DNA of 64,000 nucleotides. Source: Plasmodiophora brassicae (lineage: Eukaryota > Endomyxa > Phytomyxea > Plasmodiophorida > Plasmodiophoridae). Shown in pieces: positions 52,548-63,284 of this stretch. A program made the position numbers and the translations under genes. Location of the stretch: assembly GCA_039704465.1 (NCBI GenBank), contig JASFAU010000009.1:310001-374000 (forward strand). Direction: 5' to 3'. The notes beneath the pieces were generated by a model. The model did not search any database. It worked only from the letters and a program-made list of their open reading frames with translations, and was not told the origin of the DNA. Each line of letters starts with the position of its first letter. Positions within the stretch are counted from its first letter, which is position 1.

Positions 52548-54701
52548 TTATGAGCGGGCGATTTGGACGAGGCTGGATAGGGTGACGGGTCGCCAGGCGT
52601 CGCGGTCGGTGGATCCTCTGGGCAGGTGGTAGACGCAGTCGTGGTCGATGTAGATGTTGGCGGTGCCGAACTTGAAGATCTGCTTGCCGTGGTGCAGGCC
52701 GAGGCGCACGTTCGGGATGAACGCGACGTCGTTCGCCTCGGCGTACTTGGACACCAGGTCGCGCAGCGAGCCGAGTTCGGACGCCGGCTCTGGTACGGCC
52801 GCCGCTGACGTCGCCTGCGGTCGCGCTGGTTGCTGACGCAGCAGGCGATCCGACTGCATTCGCTGCAGAGCCCGTTGGACAATCAGTTGAAGGTCGCCCG
52901 TGCCCGTGACGGCCGCGTTAAGCAGCAGGAGCCCGTACCGGATGACGGACTGGACGCTGGCGGTTCGCGAGATCGCGCTCGGGAGGCTGTCGCACCATCT
53001 GGTGAACCACGACAACGCGACGGCGTAGTCGGGACGCGTCCCCATCCACCTGGCAATGCCCGTCAGCCATCGCGGCCAGATCGACGTCTCCAGGATGTCC
53101 AGCAGCGCCGGCACCGGCAGCAGATCGGCCCATTCCAGCACGTTCATCAGGCAGGTGGCATCGAAGTTCGCATCGCCAGCGCCGATGCCCTGCTTCCTTG
53201 CGGTGCCACGAAGCGCTGGGACGACGGACGCGGTCATCAGCCGGTGGAGTTGCCGGTTCGAAAACACGGTTCGCCAGGGGGCGACCGCGGCATGCCCGCG
53301 AGGATCGCCTGGCTTCCACGACGACAACGCTCGCGATACTCGGGCGAAGATCGCGTCGTGAACGCCTTGCAGACGGGTTTGCCCGAGAACAGGGAGCCAT
53401 GGGTGCGCCCACAGATGAGGCGGCGTCGCCAGCGGGTCGCACGACGCTGCGATCTGCGCCAGACGCGGGATGACGATCGAGTCGTACAAGGCGGCGGTCG
53501 TCGAGGGCGACAGGGCGGCGGACCACGACTCGAAATGTGACGCGACCACGCTGGAGTCCACGATCAAATCGCGGCCGGCAATCGCTTGTCGAAGACGGGG
53601 GATGACGACCTGTTCGCACAGGGCATCGTACGCGTCCGCGGCCATGACGGTTCGCCAGCGCTTGAACGCGGCCGGTTCGTCACTATCGCGGAGGATCGGA
53701 ACGACGTGGCAATGGATCAGGTCCTCGAGGTGGAACTCGCGGTACTCGGCCGCGTACCGGCTCCTCAGAAGGTCGAAGGTGTCGGCGGCCGCGTCCACCG
53801 TGATGCGGTCGGGTGACGACGAGTCGAGCTGAATGGCAAGCTGCGTCACAATCGCCTGCACCTTCTCCAGGCGCTCAACGGCCAACCTGTTGGTCGTTGC
53901 ACGCGCCTGCATGACCTCCTGCTTGGAGCGCAGGTTCGCCATCTCGTGATCCATCATCTGCCGTCGTCGTTCCAGCTTCTCAATATCGCCTTCGGTCATC
54001 TCCACGAGCAACTTCAGGTTGTGGTGCAATTCCGGAAGAAGGGTCGGCTCCGCGGCCGTTTCCTCTTCCTGCAAACGATCGAAGGTCGTTGTTCGCGCGC
54101 CACCCGGCCCCGTCATGTCGATCACAGCAGAGGCTCGCACGTCGAAGCGCTCCTCCAGCATCTGACTCGACGTCTTGTACACGACCTCCTGCTGTTGTTT
54201 CAGGTCGCGACGCCATTGCTGAACGGGCGTGCGCGCCGGCTTCGGTTTCGGAGGCGGTTTCGGCTTCGGGACCGGCTTCGCATCGACACCGTCGAACCCC
54301 AGGCCCATGTTCGTTGGGCGTTGCTTCGCTTCGATCGGGGCGGCCAACCCCGTTCCAGATTTGCCCAGGCGATCGACGAACCCGAACTTCTCCAAGTACT
54401 TGCTGCCGAACCCTTTCGTGTGTTTCTCAAACGCGGGTTTGACGGTGGGATTCGCTGGACGACGAGGCGGGGCGGCGGCATCGCTTGTCGCAGGGGGCGG
54501 TGGGGCGGGGCCGCCGCTGGCGACGAACGTGACGGGCGCCCGCGCTACCGGCTGCCCGGTACTCCGATTCGCAAACCGCGCCCGGGCTTCCTCGTCGTCG
54601 TCGTCGGACCCGAAAACGCCATAGATGGCTCGATCGCGGCGGTGCTGCCGCCCCAGGCCGCCGCGTCGCCCATCGTCATCCACGTCGTCAGACGAGGACA
54701 T
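52548..54701 (-). CDS. TFIP11: TFIP11 (Ntr1/Spp382) spliceosome-disassembly factor
   Basis: TFIP11 recruits and activates the DHX15/Prp43 helicase to dismantle spent spliceosomes. The 717-residue single exon starts at the ATG at 54701. It has an acidic N-terminus (YGVFGSDDDDEE, as in the family) and a G-patch at residues ~91-138 (FEKHTKGFGSKYLEKFGFVD ... GTGLAAPIEAKQRP, GLGFDG). A coiled coil and a GCFC domain follow (FHLEDLIHCHVVPILRD...). The C-terminal end has the TFIP11-typical FKFGTANIYIDHDCVYHLP and WRPVTLSSLVQIA. Length and order match the family. Confidence 0.94.
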   Translation of the reverse strand: MSSSDDVDDDGRRGGLGRQHRRDRAIYGVFGSDDDDEEARARFANRSTGQPVARAPVTFVASGGPAPPPPATSDAAAPPRRPANPTVKPAFEKHTKGFGSKYLEKFGFVDRLGKSGTGLAAPIEAKQRPTNMGLGFDGVDAKPVPKPKPPPKPKPARTPVQQWRRDLKQQQEVVYKTSSQMLEERFDVRASAVIDMTGPGGARTTTFDRLQEEETAAEPTLLPELHHNLKLLVEMTEGDIEKLERRRQMMDHEMANLRSKQEVMQARATTNRLAVERLEKVQAIVTQLAIQLDSSSPDRITVDAAADTFDLLRSRYAAEYREFHLEDLIHCHVVPILRDSDEPAAFKRWRTVMAADAYDALCEQVVIPRLRQAIAGRDLIVDSSVVASHFESWSAALSPSTTAALYDSIVIPRLAQIAASCDPLATPPHLWAHPWLPVLGQTRLQGVHDAIFARVSRALSSWKPGDPRGHAAVAPWRTVFSNRQLHRLMTASVVPALRGTARKQGIGAGDANFDATCLMNVLEWADLLPVPALLDILETSIWPRWLTGIARWMGTRPDYAVALSWFTRWCDSLPSAISRTASVQSVIRYGLLLLNAAVTGTGDLQLIVQRALQRMQSDRLLRQQPARPQATSAAAVPEPASELGSLRDLVSKYAEANDVAFIPNVRLGLHHGKQIFKFGTANIYIDHDCVYHLPRGSTDRDAWRPVTLSSLVQIARS

Positions 54702-54830
54702 GTGGCGAGCTACGTGCGCAACTCCGTGGCACCGCTGCAGCTACCTACTTAAGTACTTATCCCGAGTATACTACCTAACCGTCGAATGGGATGGGGTCAT
54801 GCCCACGATCACGTTATGCGGCTTGTACAC

Positions 54831-54842
54831 ACACACACACAC
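54831..54842. repeat. (CA)n microsatellite
   Basis: A short CA run between the TFIP11 start and the HSPA12-vWFA stop. Confidence 0.8.
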
Positions 54843-54876
54843 ATGCTGCCCAGTTCCGTGCAGCGCGCACGACCGG

Positions 54877-57800
54877 TCAGTTTTCCCGTCGCCGGATGTG
54901 CCCGACGATCTCGCTGGACAGCGTGCGGCCGAACTGGGAGACGCAGTTCGTCTCGTCCATGTGGACCTCCCGAATCGGGTGCGTCGTCTTGAACATCGAG
55001 ATCATCAGGTCCGTGTGGTTCGTGATCTTCGTAAAGATGATCTGCAGGTTGAGGTGACGCAGGGCGTCGAATACAGACTCGGGCGTCAACCCGTCCGGGT
55101 TGCCCTGAAACGATTCAGTGTCGACGAGTGACTAACAGACCGCTCCCGATTTGTTACCGCAGGGAACGAGTCACCGCTATCCGTCCCTGAATAATCCGTT
55201 CCATGACAAGGGGCATCAGCCACCAGAACCAGGAACCGGTTGTGGTTGGCCATCCAGTTCAAAGTCGACGCCCTGTCCAATCCTCCCAAAAGGTCTTCTG
55301 GTCTGTTGTTCTTCACGATAAGAGAGAGGCATTTCCAACAAGTGCAACCGTCTTACCCATCACCACCTCCAAAGGCTCGCTGCTGAGTGATGAAGTCCCG
55401 CACCTCGTCGATGTTCGAGCTGAAATCGATGTGGTCGAGGCGATCGGCGGGTCCGTCACAGAAATCCCGATAGGCGACGAATGCGCACCTGAACAGGCAA
55501 ATCTCATCGCGCTGCGCCAGGTTCTTCATGACTCTGTCAGCGATGCCGAACAGCTGGTTCTTGGCCGCGTCGATCCACTCTGCCATGGACCCTGTGCAAT
55601 CCATGACGAAGCAGACGTCTAACCAACGGTCGTTACGCCGGGTTCATTATACAAATTGTTAGGTGCTGTCATACCAACTGGAACGAAGGATTGCGACAAA
55701 TGCGGGCGATGAGACAAGCCAACTTTGCCGAAGTCCAAGGAGCATTTGACAGGCTTGCCGTCACCTGTTGCTGCGGTCGCCTGGATCTCGGTCGAGCCGA
55801 ACTGGAGCTGGACCTGGATCGTGTCCGTTGTCGCAGACTGCGGCGTGACGACCAGGAGTTCCCCGATGGGGCGAACGCCGACGTCCGTTATGAACTTGGC
55901 GTCTGGGCCATCGGACTGATACAGCCGGACGACGGACACGTTCTGGTCTTCCGACACGCGCTTGTACTGAAAGACCATCGCCTGCAACACCGACGATCAG
56001 ACGGTGCCGTTTGAATACCTCAATGGCAACAGCACCTGGTTGGCGCGGACCCGTTGACCGCATCGTACCAGCATGTCGAGGGCGGCAGTGCACCAGCGCG
56101 TACCGCCAATGGTAGTGTTGGATGCGTGATCCTTGTCGTGCAATGCATCATCGTATGGCACTGTGACGCAGATGCCAATGTTGTTCTGGCAAAGACGCGA
56201 TGATAGCGCCTCGGGGAACTGGCCGTACAGGACAGCGCCTTTGACCACAGCCGCTACACCGCACTGGGGTCAGCCTGGGAACACGTCGCAGATCACGTAT
56301 TTCATACTGCAAGGGTCGACGGGCCTCAGGATGTTGATGTTGAGTCTGCTTTCGCTGACGACGTCCCGAATCGCTTCCTCCAGGAACGGCGACGCACCAA
56401 ATCCTCCAACGAGGTACAGCGTCCGGCAGGTCTCTCGAACCTGCTCTTCATTTAAAATGCTGTGTTGGGAAATCAGCACAGGTTCGGCTCAGCAACCTCA
56501 TCGGTTAACCTTGCTATGAGATTGCAAATGTTCGTGATGGCGGGTTTGTACAGATCCCGGAGCTTCTCCTCAGACAGGATTAGGTATCCAAAACGCTCAT
56601 CAATACCGACCCCATCGGGGAGCTTTCGATCATTGGCGTTAGCGATGTCGTCATCGCCCTCGGTGGCGAAGAAGAGCAGTTTCCGTCCCATGTTGATCGT
56701 CGTTGACTTTTTCGTTCCCAGATCCGCCCGAATCTTCACGCTCTCAAAGTGCTTTAACAGCTCGAGATAATCGGCCGGCGCCTCTTCCATAAATCCTCGG
56801 ATCGTTGATTCGCCAAACACTTCTTCAAGCAGCGCAACGAACTCTTTGTCGATTTCGCGAGATCCCCACGGTCCACCTTGCGGAACACTGCAACGAGCCC
56901 ATAAGCGGGTGGCGACAATCTGGAATGCAATCATTTCTGCCTACACGATATCCTGGAGCTTTCCACAATTGTTGAGCTGGTGGACAGTGATGTCAACTGT
57001 TCCCGTTCCGGCATCGACCACCATGTACGAATCGTCCGGATTCATGGGAGAAGGAATGGCGTCGGGGCTCGCGCCCTTTTGGCAGAACATCGATGCCGCT
57101 TCGGGTTCCAGAGCGAGAATCAGGTTCGCATCAGGGATTCCGGCTGCACAAATGCAAGGTCAGTCAACGAAACCGACTCCATCACAGAATGATCACCTTT
57201 GATAGCCGCCTGCCTCATGACCTGCTTGGACGCGTCCGTCCTGACATGCATCGTGCTATAAGTCGACGCTGAACGGGCGAAGCCAGGACTCGTACCAAAT
57301 CGCTGGAACAGTAAGCACCCACAGGATGCTCGCTGTTTCCGTTCCAGACACCTTCCTGAAAAAGACCATGGCCTGGCGACGAATCTCACTCAAAGCCATC
57401 TCTACGACATCGGACGCCGGGACGCGTTCGCCGTTAACAGCAGAAGTCGCCGCCGTGTCGTCGCCCTTGTACAGGTCCATCTTCACGCTTGGAAACAGCA
57501 GCACACTGCTCCTGTCGTCGTCCTCCATCTCTGCGAATTCGGACAGGGCGTCGTATCCAATGCTCACCAGCGACATGGCCCCTGAACTATCACGTCTGGC
57601 CAGCACAGCGCAGCTGTGTTCGATCCATGCGATCAGACGTCCCTGCGTCACCCATGGAATACAATCACCAGACACCTGTTCTTACGAACTGGCTGGCCGT
57701 TCTTTGGCTCGCTTTCCAGGACGCATATGTTGCCGGTCGATTTCTTGAACGCTATGGCGACAGCATAGCCTCCGGTACCGAAATCTGCAACGTGGCCGCG

Positions 57801-57883
57801 TCAGCAGTCTGGCATACGACCCGATGCAATCCACGAGACGTGCCGATGCCGATAACGGATGCGTACGACTTGCCGCTCGACAT
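54877..57883 (-). CDS. HSPA12-like Hsp70-fold protein fused to a vWFA domain, multi-exon
   Basis: From an ATG at 57883, exons give an HSPA12-type ATPase: VIGIGTS-HFGTGGYAVAIAF (phosphate 1), WVLTVPAIW, DDSYMVVDAGTGTVDITVHQL (phosphate 2), RTLYLVGGFGASPFLEEAI (adenosine motif) and AVVKGAVLYGQFP. After the Hsp70 fold a vWFA domain follows: a DCTGSM MIDAS start, RDEICLFRCAFVAYRDF and FLVLVADAPCHG. The last exon ends at 54877. HSPA12 proteins are divergent Hsp70s without a normal substrate-binding domain. vWFA of the ADAPCHG type is known from alpha-kinase/VwkA-like proteins. The fusion is the notable point. Exon joins are approximate, about ten introns. Confidence 0.8.
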
Positions 57884-57988
57884 GGTCGCTGGTCGAAATG
57901 AATGGGCTGTCGGAGGCGGGGTCGGAGGACGGAACCGGTCGCCGGTCCCACATGCCGAAGCAAGATTCATTTCTGGGTATGAAGGGCG

Positions 57989-58708
57989 TCAGAAGAGAAG
58001 GTTCGGCATGGACATGCGAACGTGTGCGTCAGATCGTGTTCGCGGCAAGCCGGTGGCGAACTGGTACATGGCGAGGACGAGGCGCTGGCAGTTGTTGGTC
58101 AGAATGTGAAATGGGCCGCATCGTCCGGCGTACGTGTGCGCGTACTGCTCGATCTCCCCAGCGCTACGAACGATCGGATGCCCGGTGATCTTATGGAATT
58201 CAAACTGCCGCCCTTGCTCATCGTCGACTGCATGGACACGTACGTGTGCAACGTGGTTACGTCCGTCCACGAAATTGTACATGACGCCGTTGAATGCAAT
58301 CTCCCAGTGGTAGACATCGGCCCCGGCCAGCAGGCTGACGCCTGCCGGGTAGTCCATGTTCAGTACTCGTCGTCCGATCCAGATGCCTTCGTTGGCGGAC
58401 TCGTACCGGCGCCTGTAGAAGGCGATGCAGGACCTGTAGAGTCGCAGTGGCCCCAGAATTGGGTTCAGCGTGCCAGCATCGTAGTAGTACGGGTGGTCGT
58501 TCAGGTACGCCGATGCGGCGGTGACCATGGCAGATGGGCTCAGCATCGTTGCTGCTGCGTACACCAGGAGTTGGGCTCGTCGTTGATGTATTCCTCTGGA
58601 GGGCGCTTCGTTGGCATCGGGTGCAGGTTCACGGCCGTCTGCTGAATGAGCCCTGCTGATGAGCAGCACTAGCGGTACGGCGACCAGCGCTAACGCGATC
58701 TTCACCAT
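57989..58708 (-). CDS. Secreted or membrane-anchored papain-like (LRAT/NlpC-type) candidate
   Basis: The ATG at 58708 opens MVKIALALVAVPLVLLISRAHS, a signal peptide or anchor. The body (about 239 residues) has ADVYHWEIAFNGVMYNFVDG and, later, HILTNNCQRLVLAMYQFATG. A His in an H-W-E-I strand followed by an N-C-Q helix start resembles the permuted papain fold of LRAT, NlpC/P60 and PPPDE proteins. That is inferred from two motifs only, with no closer family. If right, His and Cys would be the catalytic pair. Confidence 0.4.
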   Translation of the reverse strand: MVKIALALVAVPLVLLISRAHSADGREPAPDANEAPSRGIHQRRAQLLVYAAATMLSPSAMVTAASAYLNDHPYYYDAGTLNPILGPLRLYRSCIAFYRRRYESANEGIWIGRRVLNMDYPAGVSLLAGADVYHWEIAFNGVMYNFVDGRNHVAHVRVHAVDDEQGRQFEFHKITGHPIVRSAGEIEQYAHTYAGRCGPFHILTNNCQRLVLAMYQFATGLPRTRSDAHVRMSMPNLLF

Positions 58709-58873
58709 TTGACGAATTGGGACGGTGGTGGCATAACCCGAATTTAGAGTGCTGTCGACGTCTGTAAATAGCAAACGACTGCCCTGTTTGAGGCGCTTCG
58801 GGTGAGACGTCGCCGCCTTGTTGGACGCGCTATCGTTTCGACCTGGTCTCGAGTGGGAGCCCGCCCCTGTGGC

Positions 58874-59377
58874 TCAGTCGTGTTCGCTGCCTGGCTGATC
58901 GTCGCCGTCTTCCGACGTCGAATCATCGTCAATGTCGAGGTCCTTGATATGGTCGTGCAGCTTGTCGAAATCGTCGACGACGATGTAGTCAGTGAAGAAG
59001 CCGGCGTCGCCGTGCAAGTCGATGCAGGTCTGGATCAGGATCCAGACGCCGTCCACCTTCTGCAGGGTGTAGAACAGCCGGCCCTTATCGATGTCGTCGA
59101 TCTCGACCGAATCCTCCTGCTGGCGTTTCAGAAGATCAAGGACCTCCGAGCGCCAGCATTCCGTCTCCGTATGGCCGACATAAACCCTGTTGCCAAACGT
59201 ATCGCGAAGCACGGTGTCGTCGTTGCTGCGACCATACCCGTACCCGTGCTTCCTGTCCACGTTCTTGACGACCTTCTCGAGCATGGGCTGCAGGAACGTC
59301 GGGTCCCTCCTCAGCTGCGTCATGGGCAACGGGCGCCCACTGCCCTCGCCCTGTCGCCCGCCTTCCCGACCGGTCAT
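58874..59377 (-). CDS. Hypothetical acidic protein
   Basis: From an ATG at 59377 about 167 residues: MTGREGGRQGEG, then a globular part with QPMLEKVVKNVDRKHGYGYG, DVLDLLKRQQED-like helices and VDGVWILIQTCIDLHGDAG, ending in a run of Asp/Ser. The frame extends upstream to 59500 with a GTG only. I do not recognise a family. The segment DKGRLFYTLQKVDGVWILIQ looks like a beta-sheet protein. Confidence 0.5.
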   Translation of the reverse strand: MTGREGGRQGEGSGRPLPMTQLRRDPTFLQPMLEKVVKNVDRKHGYGYGRSNDDTVLRDTFGNRVYVGHTETECWRSEVLDLLKRQQEDSVEIDDIDKGRLFYTLQKVDGVWILIQTCIDLHGDAGFFTDYIVVDDFDKLHDHIKDLDIDDDSTSEDGDDQPGSEHD

Positions 59378-59682
59378 TGCGAATTGCACGTCGTCCCGAC
59401 TCCGACCTGTTTCATGGTTTTGCCGGGTACGCGCCGGCCGACGCGTCCGATAACCTTTCACTTCCCGATCCGCCAGCAACGTCGCCGACGCGTTCACCAC
59501 GTCATCGTCTGGGAGGCATCTATGACGAGGTCTGTGGATTCCCGCGTTTACCTGAAGCGAATGAATGGTTCGTGTCGGCGGGATGGGGCGGCGTAGCGAC
59601 AGGTAGCGAGCGCGGGACAGAGAACGTGGTCGTCAACGTCCATTTCGGTCGTATTACGGGGCGCCGGAGTGCGGCTGAGCCG

Positions 59683-61471
59683 ATGGGCTGGGACTTGGTC
59701 AATGTCGCCGACACGCCCGTCTTCCAGGGCGGCATGGGCCTGGCGCTCGTCGGCACCCTGGCTGTACAATCGCTGTCCGGCGGGTCGCTGGCAGCGCTCC
59801 TCTGCTGACTGTGTGCATGCGTGTGTGTGTGTGTAGGCATTGGGTCGGCGGGGGTTGACGGTCGGCGCCGCGCTGGCCAGGCGACATTTGCTGATGTCGC
59901 TGGAAGTTACGTCCAAGGATGCCAGCTACCCTTGGGTGAATACCGATCCGCTTTCGATCGCGTCCATGCGTCTGAATACGATGAACGGTCTGCAGGTGCT
60001 GAACTGGTTAAGCAGTCGAGGTCGCCGCACACAGCACTTAACGGTCTGCACCGTTCGCGACAAGCGTAACGATGGAAGCACTGTCACACGGTTCGAGAAG
60101 GTAAGCCGGGGTCGGCCCTGTGTGTACATGTTCAATTGCTGAACGTTCCGCCAGGTCCCCGGTCCCGGGCGGCACATCTTCTTTGACGATGGCAGATGGA
60201 TATGGGTTGAACGCGAGCGCCATCATGGATCCGTCGCCCTGGACAATGGTGCGCCCTGGGAGAAGGTCGTGCTGACCTGCTTGGGAAGGTCCAGTGCCGA
60301 GTTACCCGGGCAGGCGTTGGAGCGTAATGCCGTTTGCACAGGGACACGAACGTGTTCGATCGTTTGCTGGAAAATGCAAGGGCGCAAGCGTTGGCTAAGG
60401 ACGAAGGTCGGACAGTCATATATACTAGCTGGGGGACGGAATGGAGGCCATTCGGGCACGGTAGGCGCTGCCGATCCAGACTGAGGGTTCGCACTGATTC
60501 GAACGGTTTCTAGCTCGATCGAAGCGGCCGCTGGGCTCTGTGATCCTCGACGACGGCATTGCCGAGCGAATCGTCGGCGATGTGGAAGAATGGCGTCAGT
60601 CTGCGTCCTGGTATTATGAGCGCGGTATCCCGTATCGACGCGGCTACCTTCTGCACGGCCCGCCTGGTGGCGGCAAGACATCGTTCATCTTTGCGCTTGC
60701 TGGGTACTTGAACTACGACATCTGCATCCTGAGCGTGTCCGATCGCGACATGACCGATGACCGTCTTGCGCTGGCCTTGAGCAACGTCCCTCAGCGGTGC
60801 ATTGTTCTACTTGAAGGTATCCACCTGCGTGTGCACCGTCGCCGTTGACGCTTACTTCCGCCCAACAGATATCGACGCCGCCTTCGTGAAGCGATCGGCG
60901 GCGCATGACAGCCGAAGCCTGGTCACGTTCAGCGGCCTTCTGAACACGCTTGATGGCGTGTCCTCATCTGAGGAGCGCCTGATCTTCATGACAACCAACT
61001 TCATCGAACGTCTCGACCCCGCACTGATGCGGCCAGGTGCGCTTGTGTCGTCATGAAAGCTATACGCGACATGCTTAAATCGCATCTGCAGGACGTGTCG
61101 ATTTCGTTCAGCTGATCGGATCCGGGACGAAGGCGCAAGCCAGGCGGTTATTCGCGACGTTTTACCCGAACCTGCCGGCCGACTCACCTCTGCCCACTGA
61201 GTTCGCCGATAGATTGGCAATGGCGCCGACGCCGTTCAGCATGGCCACCCTGCAAGGCCACCTCCTACAATTTAAATCGTCCCCCGAAGACGCCATCCGA
61301 CAGGTCGACCGGCTGGCCGTCGACGCATTCGACCATCACGGCCGCCCGGTCGACGACGCCCAGCCGTCGCCTGACGCCGAAACTCCCCAGCAGCACCGAC
61401 CCGTCCGCCGTCTCAGCGCCCATGACGTCGACCGATTGGTGTTCAACCCGCAGCCCGGATCTGGGTTCTAA
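59683..61471 (+). CDS. BCS1L: BCS1-like mitochondrial AAA ATPase, multi-exon
   Basis: BCS1 sits in the inner mitochondrial membrane and inserts the Rieske protein into complex III. The ATG at 59683 gives [14 protein letters not shown] and a hydrophobic segment. An intron with a (GT)n run before the acceptor joins [25 protein letters not shown], aligning with the BCS1 transmembrane and import region. The BCS1-specific domain follows ([40 protein letters not shown]), then the AAA core ([21 protein letters not shown]alker A, RCIVLLE-DIDAAF Walker [22 protein letters not shown]). The C-terminus ends [19 protein letters not shown].. at 61471. Confidence 0.9.
59821..59837. repeat. (GT)n run in the first BCS1 intron
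   Basis: A GT dinucleotide run directly before the TAG acceptor of the intron that joins the BCS1 transmembrane region. Confidence 0.8.
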
Positions 61472-61543
61472 ACACGACCGATTCCCCATGCCCGAACCTG
61501 CCGCGTGAAGGCATCAGCGCTTGGAGCACGTCGTGGGGGGCGG

Positions 61544-61653
61544 CGGCCCCTGTCGCAGTCGACATGCGATTGCAGCGACGGAGTTCGACGACGGGGACCG
61601 GCCCCTGTCGCAGTCGACATGGGATTGCAGCGACGGAGTTCGACGACGGGGGC
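61544..61653. repeat. 55-bp tandem duplication around the SUGCT start codon
   Basis: Two 55-bp copies (61544-61598 and 61599-61653), each with one ATG (61564 and 61619). Only the second ATG is in frame with the enzyme because 55 is not a multiple of three. The first opens an overlapping out-of-frame reading frame. Confidence 0.93.
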
Positions 61654-63249
61654 GCTTGCCGGCCTTCGGGTCCTCGACCTGAGCCGCGTCCTGGCCGGGC
61701 CGATATGCACGCAGTCGCTGGGCGATTTCGGCGCCGACGTCGTCAAGGTCGAGCGGCCTGGCGCCGGCGACGACACGCGACGTCAGCGCGGACGGGCGAT
61801 GGCATTGGTGCAGGGCGGATCGTGACCTCGCGTGTCGTGTAGAATGGGGGCCGCCGTTCGTGGACGATGATGCCGGCCACCGGTTCAGTACGTACTTCCT
61901 GTGCGCCAACCGGAACAAGCGCTCGATCGTGCTGGACCTGAAGACGGATGCGGGCCGAGACGCGGTGCTGCGCTTGGCGAATCGCAGCGATGTGCTAGTG
62001 GAGAATTTCCTACCTGGCGTCCTCGGTAGATCGGCGTCCCCTGTGTGACCAGACGGGTCCGAGCGAGCTCTGATCGACGCCTGTAGACCGCATGGGGCTC
62101 GGCTACGACGCTTTGTCGAAAACGAATCCCAAACTCGTGTACGCTTCGATTAGCGGGTACGGGGAATCGGGACCGAAGGCACATCTTCCTGGGTACGACG
62201 TCGTGCTTTCCGCCGCTGGCGGCCTCATGGGTAGGACGCGAGATGCCTAGGGCGCACTTCACCCACCGTGATCTTACCGTTGGACTTGCCAGGTGCGACA
62301 GGCGAGGCCCGGGACCGTCCGCCTGTGAAGGTGGCCGTGGCAGTTACCGATCTGTGTACGGGCTGGATCCTACAAGGCGCCATTCTATCAGCGCTGATAT
62401 CGCGGTCGTCAACTGGAAAGGGACAGCGCATCACCACGTCTTTGCTGGAAGTCCAGGTCGCTTCCATGATCAACCTTGCGACCGCGTTCCTGAATGCAGG
62501 GGCAGTTGCCGAGCCGCTTGGGTCGGCGCACGCATCCATCGTTCCCTACCAGGTCCATCCGGGCGCATACGCGAGTTCCCGCCTGACCTAAGCCTGTGCA
62601 TGTGACAGGCGTTCCCCACAGCTGATGGACGATGGATTGTGATTGGAGCCGGCAATGATGTCCAATTCAGCGCCCTCTGCGACGCCCTTGGTTTAAGGTA
62701 CACGTTCTGCATCCGCGTCACAGCCCTCTGTGCTGACACACAGTCCCCCGGGTAGCGATTTGGCCAAATGCCATCCCACGAACGCGGATCGCGTTGCTAA
62801 TCGCTCCGATGTCGTATCCCGCATCTCAAACGCTGTGAGGTCAATGACTGCGACTCAGGTCATTCGACGGTTGATACGGCCGCCAGGCAAGTGGATGTTC
62901 ATGGGTGTCTTCAGGTGGAAACGAAGCTGTCCGGCACCGGATGCCCATGCGGGCCCGTGAACCGCATCGATGAAGTGTTCGACGACGAACAGGTCCGTCA
63001 TTTAGGTAGGCGTCCGTCTTGCTTGGGTAGGCCACTGAACAGGCGACCCTTCGTTCAGATATGGTGCAACTGATCCAGGGCCTAAGCATGGTGCGTACAC
63101 CTGTTACTCTGTCGGCAACGCCTACGATCGCCCGATATCCACCCCCTCGCCTTGGGCAGCACACCCGCGAGATTCTCGCTGAACTCGGCTACGCTGCTAA
63201 CCAGATCGACGAAATGCTGACACAGACGTCTGCCTTCCAGGCTTTATAG
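61619..63249 (+). CDS. SUGCT: Succinyl-CoA:glutarate CoA-transferase-like (family III), multi-exon
   Basis: SUGCT is a mitochondrial class III CoA-transferase that reactivates glutarate in lysine and tryptophan breakdown. The ATG at 61619 gives an Arg/Ser-rich, presequence-like start ([20 protein letters not shown]), then [26 protein letters not shown], with an intron joining [16 protein letters not shown]. Later exons carry [106 protein letters not shown] and [15 protein letters not shown]. These fit SUGCT better than alpha-methylacyl-CoA racemase (WGPPFV, SIVPYQ, GAGN.QF). Some joins after 62600 are approximate. Confidence 0.88.
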
Positions 63250-63284
63250 TACTCCCCTTATGAGCTTATACGCTTAATGCATTA

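Noticed and set aside
61505..61825. Alpha-methylacyl-CoA racemase
   Set aside because: The N-terminal part fits both enzymes, but [17 protein letters not shown] and GAGNDVQF downstream match the SUGCT branch better.
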